From positions 30,934 through 94,933 of the forward strand of contig MOEB01000006.1 of NCBI GenBank assembly GCA_001939945.1: DNA of 64,000 nucleotides, in the 5' to 3' direction. This document shows, piece after piece, positions 52,272-61,334 of the stretch (within the stretch, counting starts at the first letter, position 1; each line of letters begins with the position of its first letter). Under the pieces are notes generated by a model. The model was not told the DNA's origin, ran no database searches, and saw nothing but the letters and a program-made list of their open reading frames with translations. The stretch is from Aerophototrophica crusticola (GTDB lineage: Bacteria; Pseudomonadota; Alphaproteobacteria; Azospirillales; Azospirillaceae). Position numbers and translations under genes: made by a program.

Positions 52272-52799
52272 CTAGCCCCCACACACCTCCAGGTCCGGGG
52301 GCGCCGGCTTCCAGTTCTGGGTCTTCCCGATCCACGGTATGCCGATATACCCCCGCACCTTCAGCCGCTCCGGCCCCAGGATCTCCAGCCTCGCCCCGTA
52401 GGTCTTGCCGGAGTGGGGGTCATAGACCCGGCCGCCGCTCCAGGTCCCGTCCCCCTCCCATTCCAGGCCCCAGACCACCTCCGCCCCGCACAGCTCCCGC
52501 CCGCGAAGCTTCGGGTCCGGGTTGCGCACGTCCTTGGTCTGGCCGTCCGGGTACTGGTCCTTCCGCCCCCAGACCAGGGTGCCGCACAGCTCCTCCCCCT
52601 TCTTGCCGCAGGGGTGGAAGCTCACGGCCGCCTTGCCGTTCTGCAGCATCCACACGCCCTTGGGCACCTCCTGCGCGCCCGCGGCACCCGCGCACACCAC
52701 GCCTGCGAGCCCCAGCAATGCCCCAAGGCCGCAGCGCCATTGCTTCCGGGGGCTGCGGCCCCTATCTTCCGCCCACCCCGTCCAGGACTTGAGTTCCAT
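52272..52799 (-). CDS. DUF2147 exported protein
   Basis: 175 residues if started at the ATG at 52799. A hydrophobic export signal ([20 protein letters not shown]) is followed by [30 protein letters not shown] and a late [17 protein letters not shown], the DUF2147 layout. The ATG overlaps the divergent lepA ATG by 2 bases. The signal peptide would then start about 24 residues in, so a later non-ATG start is possible. Periplasmic; function unknown. Confidence 0.75.
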   Translation of the reverse strand: MELKSWTGWAEDRGRSPRKQWRCGLGALLGLAGVVCAGAAGAQEVPKGVWMLQNGKAAVSFHPCGKKGEELCGTLVWGRKDQYPDGQTKDVRNPDPKLRGRELCGAEVVWGLEWEGDGTWSGGRVYDPHSGKTYGARLEILGPERLKVRGYIGIPWIGKTQNWKPAPPDLEVCGG

Positions 52800-54600
52800 G
52801 ACCGACCTGTCGCGCATCCGCAATTTCTCCATCATCGCCCACATCGACCACGGCAAGTCCACCCTGGCGGACAGGCTGATCGAGTACTGTGGCGCCCTTG
52901 AGGCGCGGGAGATGAAGGAACAGTACCTCGACAACATGGACATTGAGCGGGAACGCGGCATCACCATCAAGGCCCAGACCGTCCGCCTGTCCTACAAGGC
53001 GAACGACGGGGAGACCTACCAGCTCAACCTGATGGACACGCCCGGCCACGTGGACTTCGCCTATGAGGTCAGCCGCAGCTTGTCCGCCTGTGAGGGCTCG
53101 CTGCTGGTCGTCGACGCCTCCCAGGGCGTGGAGGCGCAGACCCTGGCCAACGTCTACCAGGCCATCGACGCCAACCATGAGATCGTGCCCGTCCTGAACA
53201 AGATCGACCTGCCCGCGGCCGACGTGCCCCGCGTGAAGCAGCAGATCGAGGACGTGATCGGCCTGGACGCGTCCGACGCGGTGGAGATCTCCGCCAAGAC
53301 CGGCCTCAACATCCAGGGCGTGCTGGAGGCCATCGTCACCCGCCTGCCGCCCCCCAAGGGCGACATCGACGCCCCGCTCCAGGCCCTGATCGTGGACAGC
53401 TGGTACGACCCCTACTTAGGAGTCGTCATCCTGGTCCGCGTCGTGAACGGGGAGCTGCGCCTGGGCCAGAAGGTGCGCTTCATGGCCACCGGCGCCACGC
53501 GCGAACTGGACCGCGTCGGCATCTTCACGCCCAAGAAGGTGGTGACCAACCGCCTCGGGCCGGGGGAGATGGGCTTCGTCACCGCCGCCATCAAGGACAT
53601 CCGCGACACCAAGGTGGGCGACACCATCACGGAGGAAAAGCGCCTGGCGCCCACCGCGCTGCCCGGCTTCAAGCCCTCCATCCCCGTCGTCTTCTGCGGC
53701 CTGTTCCCCGCCGACGCCGCGGACTTCGAGCACCTGCGCGAATCCCTCGGCAAGCTCGCCCTGAACGACGCCTCCTTCCAGTTTGAGACGGAGTCGAGCG
53801 CCGCGCTGGGCTTCGGCTTCCGCTGCGGCTTCCTCGGCCTCCTGCACCTGGAGATCATCCAGGAGCGGCTGGAGCGCGAGTTCAACCTGGACCTCATCAC
53901 CACAGCCCCGTCGGTCGTCTACAAGATGTACATGACCAACGGCGACGTGATCGAGATGCACAACCCCGCGGACATGCCCGACGTGGTCAAGATCGACCAC
54001 ATCGAGGAGCCGTGGATCAAGGCCACCATCATGCTGCCGGATGAGTATCTGGGCGGCGTCCTGGCCCTCTGCACCGAACGCCGCGGCATCCAGAAGGACC
54101 TGACCTATGTCGGCGGCCGCGCCATGCTGGTGTACGAGCTGCCCCTGAACGAGGTGGTGTTCGACTTCTACGACCGGCTGAAGTCCATCAGCCGCGGCTA
54201 CGCCAGCTTCGACTACCAGCTTGAGGAGTACCGGGAGGGCGACCTGGTGAAGATGTCCATCCTGGTGAACGCGGAGCCGGTGGACGCCCTCTCCATGATC
54301 GTCCACCGCAGCCAGGCCGAGTACCGGGGCCGCCAGCTCTGCGAGCGCCTGAAGGACCTGATCCCCCGCCACCTCTTCAAGATCCCCATCCAGGCCGCCA
54401 TCGGCGGCAAGGTGGTGGCGCGAGAGACCATCGCCGCCCTGCGCAAGGACGTGCTGGCCAAGTGCTACGGCGGCGACATCAGCCGCAAGCGCAAGCTCCT
54501 CGACAAGCAGAAGGAGGGCAAGAAGCGCATGCGCCAGTTCGGCGAGGTGGAAATCCCCCAAAGCGCCTTCATCGCCGCGCTACGGATGGGCCAGGAATAG
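52798..54600 (+). CDS. lepA: elongation factor 4 (LepA)
   Basis: 600 residues from the ATG at 52798. GTPase motifs [38 protein letters not shown] and NKIDLP. LepA-specific C-terminal domain ([26 protein letters not shown]-like end, ending [12 protein letters not shown]). It back-translocates stalled ribosomes. Divergent from DUF2147. Confidence 0.96.
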   Translation: MTDLSRIRNFSIIAHIDHGKSTLADRLIEYCGALEAREMKEQYLDNMDIERERGITIKAQTVRLSYKANDGETYQLNLMDTPGHVDFAYEVSRSLSACEGSLLVVDASQGVEAQTLANVYQAIDANHEIVPVLNKIDLPAADVPRVKQQIEDVIGLDASDAVEISAKTGLNIQGVLEAIVTRLPPPKGDIDAPLQALIVDSWYDPYLGVVILVRVVNGELRLGQKVRFMATGATRELDRVGIFTPKKVVTNRLGPGEMGFVTAAIKDIRDTKVGDTITEEKRLAPTALPGFKPSIPVVFCGLFPADAADFEHLRESLGKLALNDASFQFETESSAALGFGFRCGFLGLLHLEIIQERLEREFNLDLITTAPSVVYKMYMTNGDVIEMHNPADMPDVVKIDHIEEPWIKATIMLPDEYLGGVLALCTERRGIQKDLTYVGGRAMLVYELPLNEVVFDFYDRLKSISRGYASFDYQLEEYREGDLVKMSILVNAEPVDALSMIVHRSQAEYRGRQLCERLKDLIPRHLFKIPIQAAIGGKVVARETIAALRKDVLAKCYGGDISRKRKLLDKQKEGKKRMRQFGEVEIPQSAFIAALRMGQE

Positions 54601-54604
54601 TTTT

Positions 54605-54960
54605 GTCCCCTCGCCCTGGGGAGAGGGTGGCCGCGCAGCTGCCGGTTGAGAGCCTGCCCCCGCGAAGGCGGGGGGAGGTGGGCATAGAGACCAACGCCTC
54701 CCCCTCTCCCCCCCGGGGAGAGAGCCTGCCCCGGACCTGATCCGGGGGGCGGGGTGAGGGGGTGCCCGGCATAGAGCCGGCGGCCCCCCTGCCAATCCCC
54801 GATGTCACCCCGGGCTTGACCCGGGGCCCTCGGGAAAGCCGCAGTGCCAATGGCGCGGCAGCGGCCCTCCGCCATTTCCACGGGGAGAGCGTCGGGCCAC
54901 CCAGCATCGCCCTGACCTCCCCCCCCCCCCATGGGGGAGGGGGCTTGCGTCCAGCCAAAC
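54605..54960. repeat. CCCTCTCC-type palindromic repeats and a CCCGGGC/GACCCGGGG element
   Basis: This 373-base gap holds no gene. Hairpins: CCTCGCCCTGGGGAGAGGG (near 54607), CCCCCGCGAAGGCGGGGG (near 54657), CCCCCTCTCCCCCCCGGGGAGAG (near 54700), CCCCGGACCTGATCCGGGG (near 54730), CCCGGGCTTGACCCGGGG (near 54809). A run of 12 C (54919-54930) is followed by ATGGGGGAGGGGG. Confidence 0.7.
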
Positions 54961-54973
54961 GGACCGCCCCCAC

Positions 54974-55354
54974 CTAACCTCCACACCCCCCGTACCGCAC
55001 CACGTCCCCCGCCATCGGCGGCAGCATCAGCGCCGTCACCGCGCCCCCATCCTGCGCCCGTTCCACCTGGACCAGCACCATGGTCCGCGCCGGCCGCCCC
55101 TTGTTGGCCCGCTCGATGGCCTGTTCCAGCAGGGCCCGCCGGCAGTCCGCCGACCCCTCCGGCGGCGGGTTGCGCAGCCGCACCGTGTCCTCCAGCACCG
55201 CCCCCGGCCAAGGATACGCCCGCACCGCCAGCGTCTCCCCATCCACCACCCGCAGCACCGCCACGGTCACCGGCCCTTGGGTCTGCGCCAACGGGTTCGC
55301 CCCCGCCGCCCCGGCCACCAGCCCCAAGGCCACCCCCACCAACACCTTCCGCAT
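54974..55354 (-). CDS. small exported protein resembling a staphylococcal-nuclease-fold fragment
   Basis: 126 residues from an ATG with GGGAGGGG upstream. Signal peptide (VLVGVALGLVAGAAGANPLA). The mature start VAVLRVVDGETLAVRAYPWPGAVLEDTVRLRN has the layout of thermonucleases (V--V-DGDTL-V....W-G...V-LR). The catalytic Arg/Glu region is missing and the chain is about half length. Probably a degenerate relative or a specificity module, not an active nuclease. Confidence 0.6.
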   Translation of the reverse strand: MRKVLVGVALGLVAGAAGANPLAQTQGPVTVAVLRVVDGETLAVRAYPWPGAVLEDTVRLRNPPPEGSADCRRALLEQAIERANKGRPARTMVLVQVERAQDGGAVTALMLPPMAGDVVRYGGCGG

Positions 55355-55435
55355 GGCCCCTCCCGCCAAGTCATATGACCCTGTAGGATCACCCCACCAT
55401 CCCCAGGGCAGGGAGGGGAGGGGGTGCCAGCAGAT

Positions 55436-55452
55436 TCACAATCAGATTGTGA
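55436..55452. promoter_or_regulatory. palindromic operator upstream of the XRE gene
   Basis: TCACAATC-A-GATTGTGA: a perfect 8-bp inverted repeat around one base, 57 bases before the XRE start. The size and position fit a binding site for the dimeric XRE regulator itself. Confidence 0.55.
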
Positions 55453-55508
55453 GTGCTTGCCACGGCCAATGCACAGAAACTCCCGGCTGCCTCCTTATCG
55501 TAGCGGCC

Positions 55509-55856
55509 ATGGATAAGGAGCTTCGCCAGCATCTCGGCCGGGTCGTGCGCGAAAACCGCAAGCGCCTGGGCCTCTCCCAAGAGCAGCTTGGGCAGATGAT
55601 CGGCCGGGCGTCTCACAACACGATTTCAAATATCGAGCGGGGGCGGACTGTGCCGTCGCTCTATCGGCTGTCAGCACTGTCGAAGGTGCTGGGGGTGCCG
55701 CTTTGGAAATTTGTAACGGTGGAAAATCTGGTACCTGCTACCAAAGCAGCAAACGAATATGAATACAAAATTATAGAAAACTTTTCTCGTTTGACAGAAA
55801 AAGATCAGCGGCGCCTATCGGAGATAGTCGCCGCATTTTCTAATGACCTGCATTGA
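55509..55856 (+). CDS. XRE-family transcriptional regulator of the accessory island
   Basis: 115 residues from the ATG at 55509. Helix-turn-helix at about 10-62: LGRVVRENRKRLGLSQEQLG, then GRASHNTISNIERGRTVPSL. The C-terminal helix (YKIIENFSRLTEKDQRRL) is for dimerisation. Codons become A/T-rich from residue 75 on, marking the island. Convergent with the defence genes; it may control them. Confidence 0.85.
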   Translation: MDKELRQHLGRVVRENRKRLGLSQEQLGQMIGRASHNTISNIERGRTVPSLYRLSALSKVLGVPLWKFVTVENLVPATKAANEYEYKIIENFSRLTEKDQRRLSEIVAAFSNDLH

Positions 55857-55867
55857 ATGGCTAAGTT

Positions 55868-56077
55868 TTAGCGAAAAACCCCAGACTCTCGGGCCATTCG
55901 GATTAACTCAGCTCGAACAGCTTCACGGCGTCGCTCTTCAAAGCAGATTACCGACGCTTCATCAGAATAGGATGGCGATTCGTCGCCTCTCAAATCTTTC
56001 CGATCATCAGCTGCTGAACCGTCAATCGGAAAAAAGAATGCGAGTTGCTGGCCATTCGGTTTGGTTCCCGCGCTCAT
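55868..56077 (-). CDS. small hypothetical protein next to the dCTP deaminase
   Basis: 69 residues from an ATG with GGGGGA upstream. Hydrophilic: first half Gly/Asp/Ser-rich with LAFFFPIDG, second half helical (EERRREAVRAELIRMARESG). Only 91 bases after the deaminase gene on the same strand; a possible own promoter (TATAGT) is in the gap. Function unknown; a small regulator or partner is possible. Confidence 0.55.
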   Translation of the reverse strand: MSAGTKPNGQQLAFFFPIDGSAADDRKDLRGDESPSYSDEASVICFEERRREAVRAELIRMARESGVFR

Positions 56078-56168
56078 CTTTTTCCCCCATGGTCCCGCTG
56101 CATCATTGTTTTTTTGTGACTATAATTCTAATTCTTACTGGGTAGTTTTCAAGCGCGCTTAAGTGGGA

Positions 56169-57743
56169 TCAGGGCTGCGACGTTTTGGACTCCATCTCGC
56201 GCAGCTGTTTTACAATCTGCGCTTCGTAGATTGTAAAACTATCCAGATGTGGTCTGTAGATTGGCTCCTGTCGCTTGCGGTCAAAGAGGATCACTTTGCC
56301 ACTCTGTTTCCTTTCAATACGGGAGTTAAAAAGTTTGAGAATATTCTTTGGTGCAACTCCCTCGTACTGGCGGAAGATCACCTGAGTGGCAGAGTTTCGC
56401 TCATCTGAAGATATTGTATCTTCATGAAGTGAGTCGGCAAGACTTTTGGGATAAGGTTCTATGTAATAAACCTCTCGGATGCCGCTGACTACGATATGTC
56501 TGGCGCAATTGTGGCAGGGGTATGTTGTCGTGTATAGAATGCTATCGAGTATAGATTTGCCACCGTTCCGCGCAACGCTTATGATTGCCTCCATTTCGGC
56601 ATGGATGGATCTGCTGTATTCAATGATGGACGATAGTTCGGTTTCTTTCAGAGCTTTTCTTATTGGGGTGATATCGGTTCCCTTCTTGATAACTCTTTTA
56701 TCCAATAATTTTGCAATGATATTATCGATCAGATTAGCTTTTCGTTCGTCATTATGACACAGGCCTTGCTTCCATTTGAAGCAGCGTGCATCCAAAAAAT
56801 CCTTTTCCTTTAGTGGCTCCTCATACAATCCCCCGCCAAATTTTGGAACATCATTCCATCCGACTGCTAGCAAATCGCCAGATTTGCTGACAATTGCTGC
56901 GCCAACTTGACGAGACATGCACCCAGACTTAGCTGCAACAGATGCTGCTTTGAACATAGCTGCTTCGTGTCTGTTTGGTGTGTGAATTGTACCGTGAAAA
57001 ATGATATCTAGGAATCGAAGAACTGTATCTTCGAGAGGCTTCTCGGTATCATGTTCGTTTCGGATGAAATAATCCGACTCAGAGAATATTTTTCTAACTT
57101 TCTGCCCTTCTTCTAAATTTTCTCCTTGGTCGCGCTCCATTATTTTTTCCGCTTCTGATTTGGACATTGTTTTCGTGAGGCGCTTCAAGCGAACAAACTC
57201 CGGAGCAAACACACCAACACACCAAAACATCTCTCCATAAACCTCTTGGAATAACCTTAGCTCAGCCGGGTGTTTGATAGAGTCGACCAAGTATGCACGC
57301 CGAATCGGAACCGGGACTGACGTATCCCCGGAAGGGGTGGAGACTTTTCTAAAGCCATTGTTTGTTTTTCTTTGTACGGCTATCTCATCAATTACTAACT
57401 TGGCTAGAATGTCACTGCTAAAACGTGCACGCAAAGTATTGCCGGTGGATTGCAAATGCTCAATTCGCTTCGCCCCCTTCATGTCATGAGAGGCGCTCAT
57501 GCTTACTCTGCTGGACCATTTGTTGATTAAAGAACTCACACGAATTGGTTCAGGAACTTCGTATCCGAACTCCTTTTCTAAAATGCGTCTAAAGGCATTT
57601 ACTGTAGTCGTAACGCCTGATGCTACGGGGCCAATGAAGCCAATCACCAATTCTGGCGTCCTACGTTCAAATACTGAGTCTGCCTGCTCTGATGAGGTCT
57701 CGGCAGTTTCAACCTTGCCAATTACAGCTTGGAGCAGGGACAT
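56169..57743 (-). CDS. anti-phage deoxycytidylate/dCTP deaminase, AvcD-like
   Basis: 524 residues. N-terminal P-loop kinase-like domain: GFIGPVASGVTTT (35-47) is a Walker A-like loop, and SDYFIRNEHD (222-231) fits the later nucleotide-kinase motif. C-terminal zinc deaminase: GCMSRQVGAAIVSKSGD (274-290), SIHAEMEAI (H381, E383 catalytic) and TYPCHNCARH (C410, C413). This two-domain layout is that of AvcD and related defence dCTP deaminases, which destroy dC nucleotides during phage infection. The gene is A/T-rich and lies in an island with an XRE regulator. It has its own promoter with a consensus -35. Confidence 0.85.
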   Translation of the reverse strand: MSLLQAVIGKVETAETSSEQADSVFERRTPELVIGFIGPVASGVTTTVNAFRRILEKEFGYEVPEPIRVSSLINKWSSRVSMSASHDMKGAKRIEHLQSTGNTLRARFSSDILAKLVIDEIAVQRKTNNGFRKVSTPSGDTSVPVPIRRAYLVDSIKHPAELRLFQEVYGEMFWCVGVFAPEFVRLKRLTKTMSKSEAEKIMERDQGENLEEGQKVRKIFSESDYFIRNEHDTEKPLEDTVLRFLDIIFHGTIHTPNRHEAAMFKAASVAAKSGCMSRQVGAAIVSKSGDLLAVGWNDVPKFGGGLYEEPLKEKDFLDARCFKWKQGLCHNDERKANLIDNIIAKLLDKRVIKKGTDITPIRKALKETELSSIIEYSRSIHAEMEAIISVARNGGKSILDSILYTTTYPCHNCARHIVVSGIREVYYIEPYPKSLADSLHEDTISSDERNSATQVIFRQYEGVAPKNILKLFNSRIERKQSGKVILFDRKRQEPIYRPHLDSFTIYEAQIVKQLREMESKTSQP

Positions 57744-57773
57744 AATCCACCATGGATGGTCTAGTTTTCTAAG

Positions 57774-57802
57774 ATGATGTACCGCTAATGGAATAATGTC
57801 AA
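57774..57802 (-). promoter_or_regulatory. promoter of the dCTP-deaminase gene
   Basis: Minus-strand TTGACA (57797-57802), a 17-base spacer and CATCAT (57774-57779), giving a 5' leader of about 25 bases. No AvcI-like RNA could be recognised in the 217-base gap 57744-57960. Confidence 0.6.
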
Positions 57803-57960
57803 ATCTTTGTGTTGCAACAAATGCAGTTTACAGATGTAGATCGCGTCGGTCTTGCCGGCTATCGCACCTCGCCTAACCGGCTCCTGACATCTCGCTCTAT
57901 GAAACAGGAAAAAAAACCGATATCCTTCCCTCCTTCCCCATCCGGAAGGAGCCCCGTCCC

Positions 57961-59148
57961 ATGTCCGACTTCACCTACTTCATGAAGCTCCCCGAGCCCG
58001 GCAGCCGGGTTAAGAGCCTGTTGCTGCCCTGGGGGCCGGAGGGGCCGCCGCCGGCGGACCAGTTGCCGGCGCAGCGGCCGAAGGACTATCATCCTCTCGC
58101 GGCCTGGCCGCCCATCCCCTACACCGACTGGGCCAAGCGGCGGCATGCGGCCAGCTTTCACCGGCCCAACGACATGGCCAACCGCTTCTTCCTGCTGATG
58201 CACCCGGAAGTGGCGCATGAGGTGCAGGCGCGGAACGAGGTGACCGGGGGGCCGGAGTCGGTGGCCCATGCCAATGCGGGGTATGATTGGGTGGTGCCCT
58301 ATGACGGCAACCATGACAACACCCTGCCGCCCGGCTTCTCCGGCTGCCACCTGGTGGTCAAGGATTACGTGGTGGAGTTCACGCCGGGCAACCCGGCCTT
58401 CGACTACACCGACCTGGTCCCGTCGCCCTCCATCGACATGCCCGGCCTGGTCTGGAAGGGCATGGGCCGCCGCCCGCTGGCGCCGTTCCACCGCTGGTTC
58501 CGCCCCGGCATCCTGGAGGAGTTCGTGGAGAGCTGGCCCGTGGACCGGGACATGCGCCCCGTGGACCCCGGCCCCTTCACCAAGGACTGCGCGGAAGCCG
58601 CCGCGGCCGGCATCTTCTTCACGCCGGAAGCCCTGGCCGCCGTCTCCGACCCCTCCGTCCCGCCCTATCCCGAGCCCGAGCCGCCGCGCCTGATCCGCGA
58701 CCGGCGCAAGCGCTACGACTGGACCCGCGCCGCCCAACTGCTTGGGGAGGGGCACAGCGTCAGCGCCGTGGCGCTGGAGATTGGCTGTGCCCGGCAATCC
58801 CTCTGGCGCGCCATCAAGGTGTCCCCCCAGCTCCGCGCCATGGTGGAGGAGGAGCGAATGAAGCGCGCCAGCGAGTTCGCGGCCCGCCTGGACGGGGCCC
58901 GCATGGTGGTGCTGGAAAGCATGCTCCAGGCCGCCTGCCTGGACCGCAGCCCCCATGTGCTGGTGGCGCTGGCCCGCATGATGCGCCTGGACGACGGCGC
59001 CAACTACGTGAAGCTGGCCGAGGGCCTGGACCAGATCCGCGACCAGCTCCGCCGCCGCGACGCCCTTAAGGAGACAAAGGTGACACGAAGCCAACCCGGT
59101 AACCTTAGTCACCTTAAGCCCGAAAACCCAATGATCCCAACGCCCTGA
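57961..59148 (+). CDS. hypothetical protein with a helix-turn-helix
   Basis: 395 residues from an ATG with AAGGAG nearby. The first 250 residues are rich in Pro/Trp/His and have no family I know (YDWVVPYDGNHDNTLPPGFSG). The C-terminal part has an HTH-like segment (GHSVSAVALEIGCARQSLWRAIK, about 262-284) and a long helix, a layout seen in phage terminase small subunits and transposase HTH proteins. The GC-rich codons differ from the adjacent deaminase. The 3' end carries iteron-like repeats. The defence gene is divergent from it. Confidence 0.6.
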   Translation: MSDFTYFMKLPEPGSRVKSLLLPWGPEGPPPADQLPAQRPKDYHPLAAWPPIPYTDWAKRRHAASFHRPNDMANRFFLLMHPEVAHEVQARNEVTGGPESVAHANAGYDWVVPYDGNHDNTLPPGFSGCHLVVKDYVVEFTPGNPAFDYTDLVPSPSIDMPGLVWKGMGRRPLAPFHRWFRPGILEEFVESWPVDRDMRPVDPGPFTKDCAEAAAAGIFFTPEALAAVSDPSVPPYPEPEPPRLIRDRRKRYDWTRAAQLLGEGHSVSAVALEIGCARQSLWRAIKVSPQLRAMVEEERMKRASEFAARLDGARMVVLESMLQAACLDRSPHVLVALARMMRLDDGANYVKLAEGLDQIRDQLRRRDALKETKVTRSQPGNLSHLKPENPMIPTP

Positions 59149-59208
59149 AATGTGACACGCGTCACCTTAAGCGTCACCTTTGGTCACCTTAAGGTCTCAT
59201 CAGGTCAC
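59065..59208. repeat. cluster of GTCACCTTAAG repeats
   Basis: Direct copies at 59108-59118, 59161-59171 and 59183-59193, a shorter GTCACCTT at 59173-59180, GTAACCTTAG just before 59108, and GGTCACCC at about 59202. An inverted copy at 59065-59084 (CTTAAGGAGACAAAGGTGAC) can pair with 59174-59193. The cluster spans the stop codon of the preceding gene. Confidence 0.7.
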
Positions 59209-59209
59209 C

Positions 59210-59460
59210 CATTTCCCTCTCCCTGGGGAGAGGGTGCCGCCGAAGGCGGCGGGTGAGGGGGGTGGGCATGGAGATCAACCCCATCCGTGCCCATCCGGCC
59301 AGCATCCGTGTCCATCCGTGTCCCAACCCTTCCGCCCCGCTCCCCCGGCCTTCTCATCGGCTCCCGCTTGGGTTTTCTGTTTCCCCCGCCTTCGCGGGGG
59401 AAACAGGAGGGCTCCTGGAAGCCGGACAACTCCCCCGCCCGTCATCCCCTCTTCCCCCCT
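59210..59460. repeat. CCCTCTCC-type hairpin and other repeats before the alcohol dehydrogenase
   Basis: CCCTCTCCCTGGGGAGAGGG (near 59217) with GGTGAGGGGGGTGGG spacer, CATCCGTGCCCATCC / CATCCGTGTCCATCCGTGT (59282-59320) and TTTCCCCCGCCTTCGCGGGGGAAA (near 59382). No coding sequence in 59209-59520. Confidence 0.65.
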
Positions 59461-59520
59461 TGCCCGAAACGCCCAACCGGCCCACCCTGTCCTTCCCTCA
59501 AACAAGCGTTCGAACCCGCC

Positions 59521-60666
59521 ATGACCGCCTTCGACTTCCGCACCGTCGGCACCCTCCTCACCGGCCCGGGCTCGGTCCAGCGGCTGCCGGAGCTGTGCCG
59601 GGAACTGGGCATCAGCAGGTTGTTCCTGGTCACCGACCCCGGCGTGGCCCGGGCGGGGCTGCCTTCGGGCGCGGTGGATGCCTGCAAGTCGGCGGGGATC
59701 ACCGTCTCCACCTTCGCCGATGTCCAGGCCGACCCGCCGGAATCGGTGATCCGCACGGCGGTGGCCCAGGGGCGCGGGTTCGGGGCGGACGGGGTGGTGG
59801 GCTTCGGCGGCGGCAGCGCCATGGACGTGGCGAAGCTGGTGGCCTTCCTGCTGGGGGACACGGGCCAGGCCTTGGGTGACATCTACGGCGTCGGCGCCTG
59901 CCGCGGCTCACGCCTGCCCCTCATCCAGGTGCCCACCACCGCCGGCACGGGGTCCGAGGTCACCCCCATCTCCATCGTCACGACGGGAGAGGCGGAAAAG
60001 AAGGGCGTCGTCTCCCCCCAGCTCCTGGCCGACGCGGTGCTGCTGGACGCGGACCTGACCCTGGGCCTGCCGCCGGCCGTGACGGCGGCCACCGGCATCG
60101 ACGCCATGGTCCACGCCATCGAGGCCTATACCAGCCGCCACAAGAAGAACCCCCTGTCCGACCTGCTGGCGCGGGAGGCCTTGCGCCTCCTCGGCGGGGC
60201 CATCCGCCGGGCCGTGTCCGACGGGCGGGACCGGGCGGCGCGGCAGGACATGCTGCTGGGCGCCATGCTGGCCGGCCAGGCCTTCGCCAACGCCCCCGTG
60301 GCCGCGGTCCACGCGCTCGCTTATCCCCTGGGCGGCCATTTCCACCTGCCCCACGGCCTGACCAACGCCCTGGTCCTGCCCCACGTCATCCGCTTCAACA
60401 GCGCGGAGCCCGCGGCAGCCGCCGCCTATGCCGAGCTGTCCGCCATCCTCTTCCCCGGCCGGGACGGCACCGGCCGCTTCGCCGACGACCTGGCCAGCCT
60501 GTCCCGCGACCTGGGCCTGCCCCCCACCCTGCGGGAGGTGGGCGTGGGCGCCGACAGCCTCGACCTGCTCGCCACGGACGCCATGAAACAGACCCGTCTC
60601 CTGGTCAACAACCCCCGCGAGGTCACCCTGGAAGACGCCCGCCGCATCTATGGGGAGGCGCTGTAA
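59521..60666 (+). CDS. iron-containing alcohol dehydrogenase
   Basis: 381 residues from the ATG at 59521. NAD loop VGFGGGSAMDVAK, QVPTTAGTGSEVTP, and metal ligands in DAMVHAIEAYTS, YPLGGHFHLPHGLTNAL. Oxidises or reduces alcohols/aldehydes; substrate unknown. The adjacent MarR-like gene is 114 bases downstream and could be its regulator. Confidence 0.93.
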   Translation: MTAFDFRTVGTLLTGPGSVQRLPELCRELGISRLFLVTDPGVARAGLPSGAVDACKSAGITVSTFADVQADPPESVIRTAVAQGRGFGADGVVGFGGGSAMDVAKLVAFLLGDTGQALGDIYGVGACRGSRLPLIQVPTTAGTGSEVTPISIVTTGEAEKKGVVSPQLLADAVLLDADLTLGLPPAVTAATGIDAMVHAIEAYTSRHKKNPLSDLLAREALRLLGGAIRRAVSDGRDRAARQDMLLGAMLAGQAFANAPVAAVHALAYPLGGHFHLPHGLTNALVLPHVIRFNSAEPAAAAAYAELSAILFPGRDGTGRFADDLASLSRDLGLPPTLREVGVGADSLDLLATDAMKQTRLLVNNPREVTLEDARRIYGEAL

Positions 60667-60684
60667 CCCGCACAAACCCTCGCC

Positions 60685-60711
60685 ATCGGCAATTCATCGG
60701 CAATTCATCGG
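60685..60711 (+). repeat. 11-bp tandem repeat
   Basis: Two copies and a partial third of ATCGGCAATTC between the dehydrogenase stop and the regulator. It may be an operator of the following gene. Confidence 0.6.
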
Positions 60712-60780
60712 CCCCCCGCCATGGCACCGGCCCGGCCGCCGCGGGACCCTCGGACCAACAAACAAGGACGGGGGGCAGAC

Positions 60781-61188
60781 ATGAACGCCATGAACCGCAA
60801 GCGCCAACGCTCCACCCCGCTGGAGGTGCTGGAGCTGTTCCGGGAATGGGACCCGGATGTCTCGCTGAAGGCCGCCTGTGCCTTCTTGTATGTGGCGGAG
60901 AATGAGGGCATCAGCATCTCCGAGCTGGCCTTCCTCCTGCGCACCAGCCTTTCCACCGCCACCCGGGTGGTGGCGGCCCTCGGGGGGCCGGGCAGCGGCC
61001 TGGTGGAGGTCCGGCCCTGGCCCAGCGACGGCCGGGTCCGCACGGTCCACCTCTCCCCCTTCGGCCGGCAGATGCGGGACCGGCTGAACGGCTCGGTCCA
61101 GGACGCCCGCCCGGTGGAGCCGCCCTCCCTCCCCATGCTCCCCCCCGGCATCGCCGGCCCCGCCGCCTCCCTGCGGGCCTGGTACTAG
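60781..61188 (+). CDS. small winged-helix regulator, MarR-like
   Basis: 135 residues from the ATG at 60781. The pattern LKAACAFLYVAENEGISISELAFLLRTSLSTATRVVAAL is a MarR-type HTH with the wing in VRPWPSDGRVRTVHLSPFG. The Pro-rich C-terminal 30 residues are unusual for the family. Regulated genes unknown. Confidence 0.75.
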   Translation: MNAMNRKRQRSTPLEVLELFREWDPDVSLKAACAFLYVAENEGISISELAFLLRTSLSTATRVVAALGGPGSGLVEVRPWPSDGRVRTVHLSPFGRQMRDRLNGSVQDARPVEPPSLPMLPPGIAGPAASLRAWY

Positions 61189-61334
61189 GCCGGGGGGGAG
61201 GTGGGGCAGGGGCCGGTCTGCCCAAGTGGCCCGGTACCACCGGCGGCCGGCCTTGCATCCTTATTGGGCAAAGGGGCATCCTCCCAGGCCCATGACCGGG
61301 GGTCTCCCCCGGGCGCGATGACCGGAAACCCGCC

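Noticed and set aside
57744-57960. AvcI-type RNA upstream of the deaminase
   Set aside because: The gap contains a promoter for each flanking gene; I see no structure or similarity to AvcI that I can support.
59209-59520. CRISPR array or phage att site in the repeat-rich region 59.07-59.45 kb
   Set aside because: Repeat spacing is irregular, with no equal-length spacers, no cas genes and no integrase.
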